DNA of 64,000 bases from Triticum aestivum (taxonomy: Eukaryota; Streptophyta; Magnoliopsida; Poales; Poaceae). This document shows positions 23,439-34,527 of this stretch, in pieces. The DNA lies in NCBI RefSeq assembly GCF_018294505.1, contig NC_057808.1:353822696-353886695 (forward strand), read 5' to 3'. Position 1 is the first letter of the stretch. Each line of letters opens with the position of its first letter. Position numbers and translations under genes: made by a program. The notes under the pieces are model-generated. The model was not told the origin of the DNA. It was given only the letters and a program-made list of their open reading frames with translations, and ran no database searches.

Positions 23439-26400
23439 TTTTGGATCCAGATTGGCACTGATGCTAAACTGCTGAGATGAGTCACCTGGAACAAAATCAA
23501 CAAGTTTAGTCTCATCAGCCGACTTAAATTTCATTGCCGGCTCTTGCTCTGTAGTTGGCTTTTTCAGAGAGGTCATATCTGTTGGGTCAACATTATCTTT
23601 GTAAAACTTCAACTCCTCTGTTGCACAAACAGATTCTGCATAAGCCGCATCGCCTTCCTCACACTCCAGAGCCACTTTCCGGCTGTCGTGAACCGTAATG
23701 GTCCCGTTGTGACCCGGCATCTTGAGCTGTAAGTACACATAACACGGCCGAGCCATGAACTTGGCGTAAGCCGACCGCCCAAATATAGCATGGTACGGGC
23801 TTCTTATCTTAACCACCTCAAAGGTCAATTTTTCCACCCTGTAGTTGTTCTCATCTCCAAAGGCCACTTCCAATTCGATCTTGCCGACTGGATAAGCCGA
23901 CTTACCAGGTACCACACCATGGAAGATAGTGTTTGACTGGCTGAGGTTCTTATCAACCAACCCCATACGGCGAAAAGTCTCATAATAGAGGATGTTGATA
24001 CTGCTGCCTCCGTCCATGAGCACCTTTGTGAATTTATATCCTCCCACTTGAGGAGCCACCATTAAGGCCAAGTGGCCCGGGTTATCCACCCGGGGAGGGT
24101 GATCCTCCCTACTCCACACTATAGGCTGCTCAGACCACCGCAAGTAACGTGGAACCGCCGGCTCAACAGCATTCACAGCCCTCTTATGAAGCTTCTGATC
24201 TGGCTTACACAGACTGGTGGTAAACGCATGATACTGTCCACCGCTAAGCTGCTTTGGATTGGTCTGATAACCCCCCTGCTGCTGTTGCTGACCCTGGCCA
24301 GACTGCTGATTAAAGCCCCCTTGACCGTTCTGAGGATTAGAATTTGAGCCGCCGCCCGGGCCATGAAAGCCGCCGGCGCCTGAGCCGCCGCCCGGGCCAT
24401 TGTAATTCTTAAAGGCCTTCATGATTGCACAATCCTTCCACAGATGAGTCGCTGGCTTCTCTCTAGAGCCATGCCTTGATAAAGGCTCATTCAACAGCTG
24501 CTCCAGCGTCGGACCTGACCCGCCGCCTCGGGGAGGGGGCCTCCCCTTACGTCGCTGGTTATTCCCTTGTGAGCTGGCGTTGGCCACAAACTCTAGGCTG
24601 TCGTCGGCCTTGCGCTTGCCTCCTCCTTGGTTCCCCGGGTTATGCTGAGGACCCTTGCCATTGCCGTTCTTCTTTCCCTTCCCTGTCCTTTCATCATCTG
24701 AAGGGGGATCCTTGGTACCATCAGAATCGGCGTACTTGACAAGAGCCGCCATTAGTGTACCCATATCATTGCAGTCGCGCTTAAGCCACCCGAGTTTCAT
24801 CTTCAGGGGCACAAAACGACAATTCTGCTCCAACATTAAGACTGCTGAGCCGGCATCCATCTTATCTGACGAATGTATGATATCCTTGACCCGGCGAACC
24901 CAATGCGTCGTGGATTCACCCTCCTGCTGCTTACAGTTAGTCAAATCCACAATTGACATAGACTGCCTGCAGGTATCCTTAAAGTTTTGGATGAACCAGG
25001 CTTTCAGCTCAGCCCAAGACCCGATGGAGTTCGGTGGTAGCCCTTTCAACCAAGTGCGGGCAGTCCCATCCAACATCATGGTGAAGTACTTGGCCATTGC
25101 CGCCTCACTGACCTCCAGTAGTTCCATGGCCATCTCGTAACTCTCGATCCAGGCTGCGGGTTGTAAGTCAGCCGTGTAGTTGGGCACCTTCCTAGGGCCT
25201 TTGAAGTCCTTGGGTAGACGCTCATTGCGGATCGCTGGCACTAAACAAGGGACACCCCCAGTCCTGGTAGGGATACCCACGTCAACGGACGTCGTCGGAT
25301 AAGTCGGGGGAGTCTGGTAAGCCGTCAACTGAGGCACCTGCTCCGCCTCTTGCCGCGCTCTGTCCTGGTCTTCTGCGTGGAAGGCTCCGTAATGAACCGG
25401 GCCATGGCGTCGGACGTTACTTGAGCCGGTCGCTGAGACCATGTGCCTGCTGTAACTCGGGCTCCGGCCTGGGCGAGGGGTCGAGTGGATCCTATCCCGG
25501 CTTTAGGAGTATGCCTCTTGCTGTGCCAGTGCTGTCTGAAGGAGTTCCCTGACCCGGCGGGTTTCAATAGCCGTCGGAGAGTCGCCGTCAACTGGGAGAG
25601 CCGCGAGCCGTGCTGCCGCAGCGACCATGTTCTCCAGCGGGTTATTATAATGATCCGGGGGTATTGGCACGTACTGAGGCGGGGCAGGGGGCACCTGGGG
25701 AGGTCCCATCACTTGTGGCTGAATAGAGGTTCCAGACCCGGGCACTATGACCCCTGGCGGGTTACTAGACCCTGCACCTGGCGTGTTGAAGAGGTTGCGT
25801 GGGTCGTAAACCGGAGGGGGTTGAGATTGGGTCTTTTGATGCCTCCTTCTCATGACCTCATTGGACGCGTTCTGATCCATCGTGAGTTGGAAGGACCGCG
25901 CCTCGATCAGCTGAGTTTGGGCATCGAGAGCCGCCCTCTCCACAGCCATCCTGATTCCTTCCGCCACAAGATCCTCCTTAGCTTTCACTAGATCCAATTT
26001 TAACTGTGCCACCTCCGCATCGTGCTGAGCTTGATCTGCCGGGTCAACCGTGGCGGTTAACAGGGCCGTCATCTTGTCCGTGAGATCCATCAACACCTGA
26101 GCCGGAGAAGGCACCGGGTTTCCCGCTCCAGCAGCGGGGTTCTGAACAGGCTGCGCATCGGCCACAAAGATTCCAACCCGGCTTGGCGGCTCAAATAGGT
26201 CCGGAATACTGTCACCATCGGAACAACCCATGAGCCTGTCATCTTGAAGTTGATACAACGAGTTTGACTCATCGGTGGCCGACTCGCCGTCAGAGCCGGC
26301 GGCCGTCTCATCACCAGATCCAGATCGATCAGAGAGTCCTCCATGGATACACCCCACAAAAGCATGCCTTAAGGCAGGCCGGGCCCGGGCGGGTCGCGCA

Positions 26401-26723
26401 CGCTGAGCCGTCTCGACGAGATCGGTGCAGAGACCCGGCTCAGGGCCCGGCTCACCAATCTTGCCAATGAAAACATGAATTCCGCCGAAGGGGACCCGGT
26501 ACCCGTACTCAATTGAGCCGGCGTTGGGGCCCCAGTTTGCATCGTCGATGTAGAGCTTGCCGCGATGACTCTTGGTCATCCGGCCCACAGCGTATCCCTT
26601 GAGCCCTTCGAACCTGCCCTTCAAGAACTCAAATCCACCGTGCGCTGGCCCCACGGTGGGCGCCAACTGTCGTGGAATTGTCACGGCAGATGTCCTCGAG
26701 TTAGGACTTAGTCGTGGAGCCAT
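23439..26723 (-). pseudogene. gag-pro: Gypsy gag and aspartic protease (B)
   Basis: A single frame of about 1095 codons from an ATG in the LTR (26721-26723) to the UAG at 23436, broken only by TAA at 25503-25505 where A has a Tyr codon. The first ~400 residues contain a conserved segment (GKLYIDDANW, GIHVFIGKIGEPG) of unknown role and a Pro-rich linker. The gag domain follows at about residues 500-640, then a basic Gly/Gln-rich tail with a C..H...H....C spacing. The protease has DGGSSINILY at about residue 903. It would supply the particle protein and its processing enzyme. Confidence 0.9.
26649..26667 (-). promoter_or_regulatory. Primer-binding site of element B
   Basis: Minus strand TTGGCGCCCACCGTGGGG directly follows the 5' LTR and is identical to that of A. 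Only the first seven bases after the leading T clearly match tRNA-Asp. Confidence 0.6.
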
Positions 26724-27186
26724 CACAGCTAGGAAGCTTGAAGGGGTTAATGCGGGACAAGGAACACGAGGGTTTATCCTGGTCCGGCCCCTTACGGTGA
26801 AGGTAAAAGCCTACGTCCAGTTGAGGTGGTATTGATTAGGGTTACGATCACCGGGGAGCTAAACTGCTATGCCCGGCTCTCAATGAGATTGTTCTTGTCC
26901 CTAAACCGCTGCCGGGTCGTCCCTTTATATAGGGAGGCTGACGCCCAGCAGCTCTCAGAGTCCCGGCCGGCTCATAAGAGTGTCCGGCTCGGACTCTCAG
27001 TTATTCTTGCCTTGCACTACATGTTCTACCATGATAATGATTGTAACTACGGGCCTTAAGCCATACCCGGGTCTTAAGCCCATCTCTGGCCCACCGTCTT
27101 CAAGCTTGGCGTCGGGCTTCTGGTAATGACCATTAGAGTAACCCGGCCCCTCCTGGCGGGTGACTCTAAGGTCTATATCCTCAACA
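26668..27186 (-). repeat. 5' LTR of element B (519 bp)
   Basis: TG...CA termini and the same length as the other copies. A minus-strand TATATAAAG lies near 26923-26931. It is followed by the ATGCT duplication at 27187-27191. Confidence 0.96.
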
Positions 27187-27191
27187 ATGCT
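27187..27191. repeat. Target-site duplication ATGCT, right of element B
   Basis: Matches 14164-14168. Confidence 0.95.
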
Positions 27192-28116
27192 ATAGTGTGT
27201 ATTTATTCATAATTTGGTTTCCAAATCTCATGCGTTCAATACATGTACCTTACTAGTTTTGAGTAGAGTAGCAAATTTCACACGAGCACGGGTATATCAA
27301 AATGCAGGGCCCATGCATCATTGCCTTTCGGTCGAACCTACATCCACAATTTTTTGTACGTATATTTCCACTGGTCCCCGAACCCAAAATGCTTCCTCGT
27401 TCCCGTAAAACCAAGCGGCCCACACATATTAAGGCGTCGACTCGAACTCAATCCCTCTCCCGTTTACTACGACGTGGCCCCACACGCCGTAGTACTCCTA
27501 TAAACCCTACTGCCGCACGCATCATTGGGTTTCTTCAAGAGGACGAGGGAGAAGCGGATTTGTAGTGGAGGTGCTTTAAAAAAAGGATTTGTAGTGGAGG
27601 CCCCTACCCTAGGGTGCCCTAGGTAGCTGCCGCACACATCATTGGTTTTCTCTTTTCTTTATGCTCTTGCGCCCTAGAGTGAAATGAAGGTTGCTTCGTC
27701 CGTCCAGCTTAATGCGGGAAAGGTGGGGCTTTGTGATTTGACCCCTCATCGCTCATTTACTACTACTGCGGCGCTACGACCAGGGTGCCTCCAAGTCCAA
27801 CCGCTGCTCCGAACTGTAATTTCGTGCATCGCACATGGAACAAGACGGTGGATGAGCCATATGTCGGCCAAAGGGGTCCTGTTAAGTGTGTCACCATTTC
27901 ATGTGCAGACTGACCCTGCTTGAGTTGCTATGCCAACATGACATGAGCAACCTACCACTTGGTTTTGCTCCTGAGTAAATCCCGACTATATTGATCTAAA
28001 AAGATATGTACTGTACTACCCTCTCCGTCTCGGTTTATAGTTCTCTCGGTTTCTCCTCCTTCCTGGTCACGGTGCACAACCTAAGATGACTTATTCACCT
28101 AGACGGAGGGAGTACT
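27192..28116. mobile_element. Right part of Stowaway-ended sequence split by element B
   Basis: The end reads CACCTAGACGGAGGGAG then TA, the inverted form of the terminus at 13853. The two termini match for about 30 bases with two differences. A second, closer left terminus (CTCTCCGTCTCGGTTTATAG near 28021) means the last 100 bases may be a separate short MITE. Between 27192 and 28000 there is no gene; GATTTGTAGTGGAGG and GCCGCAC.CATCATTGG are each present twice. Confidence 0.45.
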
Positions 28117-28400
28117 GTTCATCACATATATAGCCAGTTAATTTCTCAACCTAGAACAACGTGCATGCCCTGTAAACTGATACGGAGGAAGTAGTAAAAA
28201 TAATGGTTGCTTCGTCCATCTGGGAAGGTGCGGCATTGTGATTTGACGTCTCATTGCTCATTACTACTACTGGGGCGGTACGACTGGGGTGCGTCCCCCT
28301 GCTGTTCTGCACTGTTAGTTGGTGCATGACACGTCGACCCGGTTGCTATATGTCCCACATGTCGGCGAGAGGAAGTATAGAATTCATGAAAGCGAGCGTC
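27680..28400. repeat. Divergent direct duplication (~200 bp, two copies)
   Basis: The stretch from GTTGCTTCGTCC at about 27690 to CATATGTCGGCC at 27870 is matched by 28204 to CACATGTCGGCG at 28368 with many differences and small gaps. The copies lie about 510 bases apart and neither encodes a recognisable protein. Confidence 0.55.
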
Positions 28401-28644
28401 GACGGAGGAGTACAAGACACGGCTTGGTTTTTGCTGCTTCGCGTGATCCATCGATACAAACCCGGACTAAAAAAAGGCGAGGGCGGGTCTCCTCCCGCGC
28501 GGCAGGCAGGGGAGTTTGGCATAGTTTGTTCGAGGCAATGCGGCAGGAAGGGAAACAAGCAAATAAAGGTTGAGCGACTTAGTTTTGGGAAAATCTTATT
28601 TTACGGAGTATGTACCCAGTATGGAGGTAGTATACTACTTACTA

Positions 28645-28988
28645 CTCCCTCCTTTCTGGTTTATAGGGTTGTCTAAAAAAATTCATTTTTCCGTTGTATA
28701 AGTCTCAATTCTACTAGTAGTAGTACTACCATCAGATGTTGGATTTTGAGGTGCGTTAAATCACCCGATGCAAGCATTGTCAAGAGAAAACTCACCAATG
28801 CATGTAGAAGTTCACGGAAATTTAGTGGTCATGCATGCATTCATTCTAATTAATGCCTCGATAAACATAACTTCTTGAGAAAAACGAGCGTACATTACTT
28901 GCGCAAACTACGAAATTAATTCCACCACTCACCGTCTACCTTGGTTGGAGAGATTTTGAAATTGAGCCATAAACTGGAAAGGAGGGAG
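28645..28988. mobile_element. Stowaway-like MITE (344 bp)
   Basis: The left end CTCCCTCCTTTCTGGTTTATAG is matched in inverted form by CATAAACTGGAAAGGAGGGAG at the right, each flanked by TA. There is no reading frame, as expected of a MITE. Confidence 0.75.
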
Positions 28989-28990
28989 TA

Positions 28991-29200
28991 GTAACATAGC
29001 CTAGGGTAGCTTGCTGCACCAAAGACTCCAAGGAAATTGCTGTAGTAGTACTACTCCTATATACTAACCCAAGGAAATTGAGCCATAAACTGGAAAGGAG
29101 GGAGTACTACTAATGGACATATATTCCAAACAATATGATAATCTCTCTAACCAAGGTAGGGATGAGGAGTAAACGGAGGGAGTAGTAAAATTTTCTCCTC
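28991..29200. mobile_element. Mosaic of MITE right ends
   Basis: The terminus CATAAACTGGAAAGGAGGGAGTA recurs at about 29084-29106 and AACGGAGGGAGTA at about 29173-29185, without clear left partners. The CTCTCTAACCAAGGTAGG segment near 29140 is the inverse of 28933-28955. Repeated insertion or rearrangement of related MITEs is likely. Confidence 0.5.
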
Positions 29201-29259
29201 GTCCTGCGAGCCACCGCGCACGTGGGCGAGGGAGCAGGCGTAAGGCTTAGTACTACTAC

Positions 29260-29490
29260 CTACGTCCTGGTTTATAGGTCACCTTTGTAGTTCGTGCCAA
29301 ATTTTTACCAAATATTTAGCTAACAAAATGTTAATGCATGTCAACAAAAATTATATCGTTGGATTTGTATTTCAATATAGTTTTCAATGATATAATTTTT
29401 GGTAACATGCACGAACGTTTTGTTAGTTCAATCTATAGTCAAAATATGACACAATATACAATGGGGACCAATAAACCAATATACAATGAG
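29260..29490. mobile_element. Small TIR element (~230 bp)
   Basis: CCTGGTTTATAGGTC at the left and GGACCAATAAACCA at the right are imperfect inverted repeats. A second inner pair (AAAATTATATCGTTGG / GATATAATTTTTGG) makes a long hairpin possible. About 45 bases (CCTCGTCCTGCGAGCCACCG...) lie on both sides, at 29203 and 29510. Confidence 0.55.
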
Positions 29491-30009
29491 TAGTAGTAAA
29501 CAAGCTTCACCTCGTCCTGCGAGCCACCGCGCCCGTGGGCGGGGGAGACGGTGTAGTAAGCAAGCTTCTCCTTGTTCTGCGAGTTGACGGGACACATCAA
29601 AAGTGAGCATCTCGAGTGTATAGAACCTTGCCTCTAAGGTAGGCCCCGCATGGTTTGCCTCTTTTTTAACATAACACGTCAAGTTGCAATTTGTTTGTTC
29701 ACCCGTGGTAGACGATCCTCCATCAAATGGACAACCAGTACACGTGTCAAATTACCACGTAGGCTGCCTTTTCGTACAAAAAAGAGCTCCACCGTGTACC
29801 CGCGCGGGTGTGGTTGGGAAAGAGATGGGAGTACGTGCGCCGTGCGTGCACCTCTTCTCTTCGTGCACGTCCCCTACCTACGTGGGTGTGTGAGAGAGAG
29901 ATACAAACCTAGACATAATGCGCCGTTCATCCCCATGCCTCCGCCCAGTCCGACCACTAGTCACCACCACGCCCCACTCCTCCTCACCGTATCTCTCATC
30001 TTTCTCGAG
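29491..30009. other. Intergenic DNA, no gene supported
   Basis: Contains one side of the CCTCGTCCTGCGAG duplication and GC-rich promoter-like sequence near 29800. No frame with recognisable content. Confidence 0.35.
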
Positions 30010-30514
30010 ACTAGCAATGTGCCCGTGCGTTGCAACGGATCCAAAGTGGAATAGTACTTGTTCACAAACTTGAAAGAAAACACTCTTGTTTTGATATACA
30101 TATATACCACTAAAAATATATTATGTTTCACTCAATATATTTCTCAGGTTGTTTTGATGAGGCGAGGGAGGGATGTGGTTGCTTTCAAGATAATAAGGGG
30201 TTTTCTTCAAATTGGAGCAGAGAAGTGGGCTATTGTTGCAAAAATGCCACAACTTACCTCGCAGCCATTAGATGTAGATCTAATGGTCAGAAATGACGGA
30301 TGGCAGACACACCATCATCACCAACTGAGTCTTTTATAGGAGTAGAGATATCATTTTTTCGATGAAATTCTCGAGATACCATTTTTCCGATAAAATTCTC
30401 GAGATATCATTAGTTTTTACACATGGGATTACTCCTGCATGGGTCAATCACAACAGGTGTTTTGTAAAAAAATGCATCTTGATGTTCCCTGCAATGCACG
30501 GGCATCTTGCTAGT
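30010..30514. mobile_element. Non-autonomous TIR element (505 bp)
   Basis: The left end ACTAGCAATGTGCCCGTGCG is matched at the right by GCACGGGCATCTTGCTAGT in inverted form. This 'tgcccgtgcgttgcaac' terminus is frequent in Triticeae DNA. I could not assign a superfamily or find a clear target duplication. Confidence 0.5.
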
Positions 30515-30947
30515 CCATGAAAACAACACATGGAAAAAATTTCATGGCGAACGAGGGATTTGAATCTGCTGGGAGGGGTTGTTTGGATTTTGCCCGGGGT
30601 AGCCAAAATATTGGCGACCCTTTTGTCCACCGGTGCCTTTGCCACCAATGAACGAGGAATGGCTCGGGTGCTCATGCATTCTCCAGCGCGCACGTTGGAG
30701 ACGAGCTCGCACGAGATGTGATTTTTTGTCCCACCACGCCGCCCGAGCCGGCCGTAGACCGACCGGGGACCCGCATATTACGCCATCCAACCGTAGCCGC
30801 ACACATTCTGACAGCAACTCAACCAACCGGGCGAAATTCATGCAAACACGGCGATATTTCTCATAAACAATGACAGAATTCATATAAAATACTGGATTTT
30901 CATACAAACATGACGTATTTCATTATATTCAAATCAACTAAGCGGTG
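30515..30947. other. Intergenic DNA, no gene supported
   Basis: Includes TTTGGATTTTGCC and TAGCCAAAATATTGG motifs that resemble ends of Tourist-type elements, but no paired termini. Confidence 0.3.
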
Positions 30948-31652
30948 TTAGTTCTGGCCAACATAGGTATATAATACCTGGCCTAAATGGCCGCCCGCCG
31001 ATCCATTTGCGTTCCTCATGTCCTGCAGCACGATCACCGTACTACTGGGAGCCCCGGAGGTATATGCTTCAGCAGAAAGGACGGCTCGCTTCCCCACTGC
31101 CGAAGCCAAAGATGATGGTGGAGGGGGGCTTCTCCGCTCCCGTGGAGCCCATGCGGGGTGGACGAAGGTCCTCGAACCAAAACGATCCGGCAAGACACCT
31201 ACTGTGTACGCCGACGTCGCCTCCGCGGTGATCTTCATGGGATCCAAGCGGCGGCGGCCTCCCGTGTTCTACTTCTCCTCGATGATGGCAGTGGACGTGG
31301 AGGCGCTGGCCACCGACTCGTCGCTCTCCGTGCACCCGGCTTCTGTCTCTGCTTGCATGGCGCGGCCGCCGGCATGGGAGTCTTGGCCATAGAAACGGGA
31401 GACGCGGTCGCAGACACGGGAGGCGCAGTACGAGGCGGCGGCGTGGACGGCAGGGACGACGCCCGTGCGCCGCTCCTCGTCGAGCTGGCCTGGAGCGGCG
31501 AGTTGTTGAACCGCACGCCGGCTTGAGGCGGCAACTGGCTTCGTCGGGCGAGGGGAGGGAGGGGGATCAGCGAGCTGCATAGCTCGTATCCGGCGGGCTC
31601 GGCGGGCCACCCATCCGGCTTGGATGCGGGATAACTACTCTTCGTAAGCCAT
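30948..31652 (-). pseudogene. Broken gene of unknown family, with promoter-like start
   Basis: On the minus strand a TATTTAAA box (about 31733-31740) precedes a CT-rich leader and an ATG at 31650-31652. The frame from this ATG stays open to 30948 apart from TAG codons at codon 6 and at about 31270. The predicted product is Ala/Arg/Pro-rich at the start and has a Ser-rich acidic patch (ESDESVASASTS). No domain is recognised. It could be a decayed host gene or a first exon whose true stop is at 31270. The GC-rich coding-like composition differs from the surrounding repeats. Confidence 0.35.
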
Positions 31653-32319
31653 TGTAAGAGTGGACAAAATGGTGAAGGAGGAGATAGGGGAGCGGCGGAG
31701 GGGTGCGATTCTTGGCCGCCGTTTGGCCTCGTTTAAATAGGAGATTAAATAGACGGCGGATGGGAGGAGCTCGGCCGGCGTTGCGTTTAATGCCGGCCCG
31801 GTCATGAACGGACGTGTGTCCAGAGTGGGTTTCTCGGCTTCCACACGGGTTACATTGAGGCGTTTGAATTCGGCAAGGAGGCGTGTTCAGCCGGGCGTGC
31901 ATCAAGTGGCGCCCTCGACTCTGATGTACGACACCGCGCCATTCTTCCACTGACGTGTGGCCTCTTTGGGTACATGGCCTGCATGCCAGTGACCCAACGC
32001 AGGCAGCGCACGACAGAGGAACTTTTGATGGGCCAGGGCGGTCAGAAGCGGGCATTTCATAAACCGATGATTGTTCATTGAGTGTGATGTCATCTATTTC
32101 ATCTAGATAAGCCTACTATATAATGTAAGATAATTTTAAAATTTCATATATACGTTGATAGCCCGTTCGATACGTTGTGATTCATAAAGACCGCTGCAAA
32201 CATCAATGTTCTGCTTATCACAGACAAGATTGAATAAACCTTGCAAAAAAAGATAAGATTGATTAATACCTGTAACAATCCATGTCCTTAACAAAGGGTG
32301 CATGCATGTATAGGTTGAG
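31653..32319. other. Upstream and intergenic DNA, no gene supported
   Basis: The first 150 bases hold the leader and TATTTAAA box of the broken gene. The rest becomes AT-rich after 32050 and shows nothing recognisable. Confidence 0.35.
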
Positions 32320-32575
32320 CGTGTGTCTTGCGTCGTGTGCGGTGTCGCCGGTGTGCATACGGACATGCGAGTGTTGCGTGCGTGCATGTGTACGTTTCAG
32401 TGTTGCATGCATGTGTGCATACGTGCGTGTGTTCGTGAGTGCATGTGTACGTGTCAGTGTTGCACGCCTGCATGCGTGCGTGTGTTCGTTATGTGTACGT
32501 GTCAGTGTTGCACGCCTGCATGCGTGCGTGTGTTCGTGCGAGTGTTGCGTGCGTGCATGTGTACGTGCGGGGTGA
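32320..32575. repeat. GTGCGTGCATGTGTACGT-type minisatellite
   Basis: Alternating purine-pyrimidine sequence in which GTGTACGTGTCAGTGTTGCA recurs with a ~50-60 bp period. Frames through it encode only Cys/Val/Arg repeats and are not genes. Confidence 0.8.
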
Positions 32576-33059
32576 GGCTACACGTCAGTTGACTGACTTT
32601 TTCATCTCTGGCCAGTAGATTTTCCAGCCGTTGGATACGAAATCAAGGGCCTGCAGTTTATCTTCAACCTCCACCCCCTGAGCCGCAGCCACCGCCGTCG
32701 CTGCCGCCCGCAGCCGGCCCGCGTGGCCATGCCGCTCCGCCTGCCCTGAAACCACTCCCCACCACCGGTCCGCCGCCGCCCCGGCCATCCCTCTAGGCCC
32801 CCCGCGCCGAGCTTTTTGTCCGGCGATCCCCACGCCACCGCCCAATCACCGCGCCCCACCACCGGCGACTGCCAACCAGAGGTCTCACGACTTCGAATCC
32901 CCACCGACCACTAATTTATTACCATTTTCGTCCTTCATATATGCGCTGACGGGTGGGCCCTATGGTAATGTGCGCTGCTGAATGTGGACCGTTTGGCTGG
33001 TCAATTGATCGCGTCATCAAAAAATTACGGAGCTGTATGGTGAGCCAGTGACCGTATGA
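32576..33059. other. GC-rich DNA, no gene supported
   Basis: A proline-coding, CCGCCG-rich stretch at 32680-32880 followed by a short AT-rich part. Neither strand gives a recognisable protein. Confidence 0.3.
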
Positions 33060-33117
33060 TCACCCTAAAATGTAAGAACAAGCGACAAGCTAAAAGATCA
33101 GTCGGGAATTAGCTAAC

Positions 33118-34527
33118 CTGGACGTTGGTCTGGAGTGCTGAGGTGGCATCATATGCAGCCTGACTGGCCTCACGCACCACCTTCATCTGCTCCGTCATGA
33201 GGCCTGCCTGGCGTATAGCTTCCTTGGCAGCGCTCACTTGGTCCTCTGGGACATGATGGGTGACGAAAAGCGGAGTTGGTGGAACAGTCGCAGCAGCTTG
33301 AGGATCCAAGGCATGGAGTTGCACAGACGAAGCAGGGACTTGGACAGTCGACGCCAAGGACGTTCAGTCGACACAGGATCGGCAAAAGTAACAGAAGCTC
33401 GATTGAGGTCTCCGGACTGCTGGATCACTGGTTCTAGCACTGACGTCGTTTGAGGTACCTTGCTGGCTGGCACCCTCCTGCCCGAGGTCCTGCTCTTCCT
33501 TCCCGTGTTCTTCTGAGGCATATCTTCATCATCATTCGGAAGCTCAGTGACATTTTGTGGTGCTGTAAAAGACTCGACCGTGAGAGTTTGGTCGACCGAC
33601 CGTCCAAGCAACAAAATGAAAGCAAGATTGCAGAAGTCATACCTGCTTTTGAAGTGGCTGCATCCTCGGTCTCCTCATCATCCTTGTAAATGTCCATGGA
33701 GGTTACAGAGGTAGCGGCGCTGAAAGTTTCGGAATTCACTTGGTCAAGCAGGAGAACAAATCGACTGAAGTATAGAAGTTTTCAAACGATGCAAAAGCAA
33801 AGAGATAAAGCAAGATACTTACGCAGAGGCAACGGGGACGTCCACTTTGATCTTTGTCAAGGCCTTCCGAGTCTTTGTGGGCGCCACCTTGGGCTGCTTT
33901 GAGGCCTTCTCCATCGGCTCGGGAGTGGATGTCCGAGTGCGCTTCAACACCTGCGCACTCGACGCCACCGCTTTGCGGCGCCCACCTGCTGGGTCGTGCG
34001 TCTGCTTGGAACATCGTTCAGAACAAGGCGGTGAGTCGACTTCCTCACCACTGCTCGAGTCGTCGTCATCATCGTTGCTTTCGTCTTCAGATTTATAGTC
34101 AGCGCTCTCGCCTCCGCTCGCCTCTCCCTCCTGGACCCGCTCTCCATTCGGCATGGAGTACATCTCGGTATAGATCTGCAAGGAAAAGGAGTGCACAAGC
34201 ATCAGTCAGGTTCAAGGATAGTTATAAATCAGAGCAAGAAGACACTCGACAGTAAAGGTCAGACCTTGTCTGGTTCATTGGCAGTGTCGAGTGGTGGAAC
34301 CCTCCTGGACCCCCTGGGATTGTCTTTGTTTCTAGTGATGCCCTGCTCCCACTGCGCCACTGTCTCCTCGATAACTTCCTCCGGGTGGATTCGAGTGGTG
34401 TCATTGATACCCGAGTACATCCACATTGGATGATCGCGGGCCTGGAGTGGCTGGATGCGTCGACTGAGAAACATCTCAAGCAAATCCATGCCCCTCACAC
34501 TACCACGGACTAGTTGGACTACCCGTT
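33118..34527 (-). pseudogene. Exons 1 (end) to 4 of antisense gene in element E
   Basis: On the minus strand, exon 1 ends at 34265 (GACAAG|GTCTG), followed by exons 34175-33823, 33719-33643 and 33562-33118, all with GT...AG borders. Exon 1 continues upstream at 53360-52622. The protein part of exon 1 (MDLLEMFLSRRIQPLQ, then HPMWMYSG) belongs with the PF04195-like domain; exon 2 is acidic (DDDDDSSSGEE) then basic. Exon 4 shows a frameshift near 33360. Later exons are lost with the truncation. It parallels the B antisense gene: globular domain, acidic/basic linker, then further exons. Confidence 0.65.
34523..34527. repeat. Target-site duplication CCGTT, left of element C
   Basis: CCGTT precedes the LTR at 34528 and recurs at 52622-52626. 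Confidence 0.92.

Larger units (their letters stand above)
14169..27186 (-). mobile_element. Complete Ty3/Gypsy retrotransposon B with antisense gene
   Basis: This 13,018-bp element has 519-bp LTRs at both ends and an ATGCT duplication. In its own (minus) orientation the order is 5' LTR, primer-binding site, gag-protease, UAG, RT-RNase H-integrase, repeat spacer, antisense gene, polypurine tract, 3' LTR. It is the same family as element A. Nonsense and frameshift mutations lie in gag, pol and the antisense gene, so it is an inactive copy, though every part is present. The unusual length is due to about 5.5 kb between pol and the 3' LTR, most of it occupied by the antisense gene. Confidence 0.96.
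33060..34527 (+). mobile_element. Gypsy element E, left part (truncated)
   Basis: Only antisense-gene exons of this element are present here. The left limit is approximate, where the last intron runs into unrelated DNA. It continues at 52622 on the far side of element C. Orientation is taken from its 3' LTR at 53903-54500. Confidence 0.65.

Noticed and set aside
32282..32592. Cys-rich frames on the plus strand
   Set aside because: They are translations of the GTGCGTGCATGT minisatellite.
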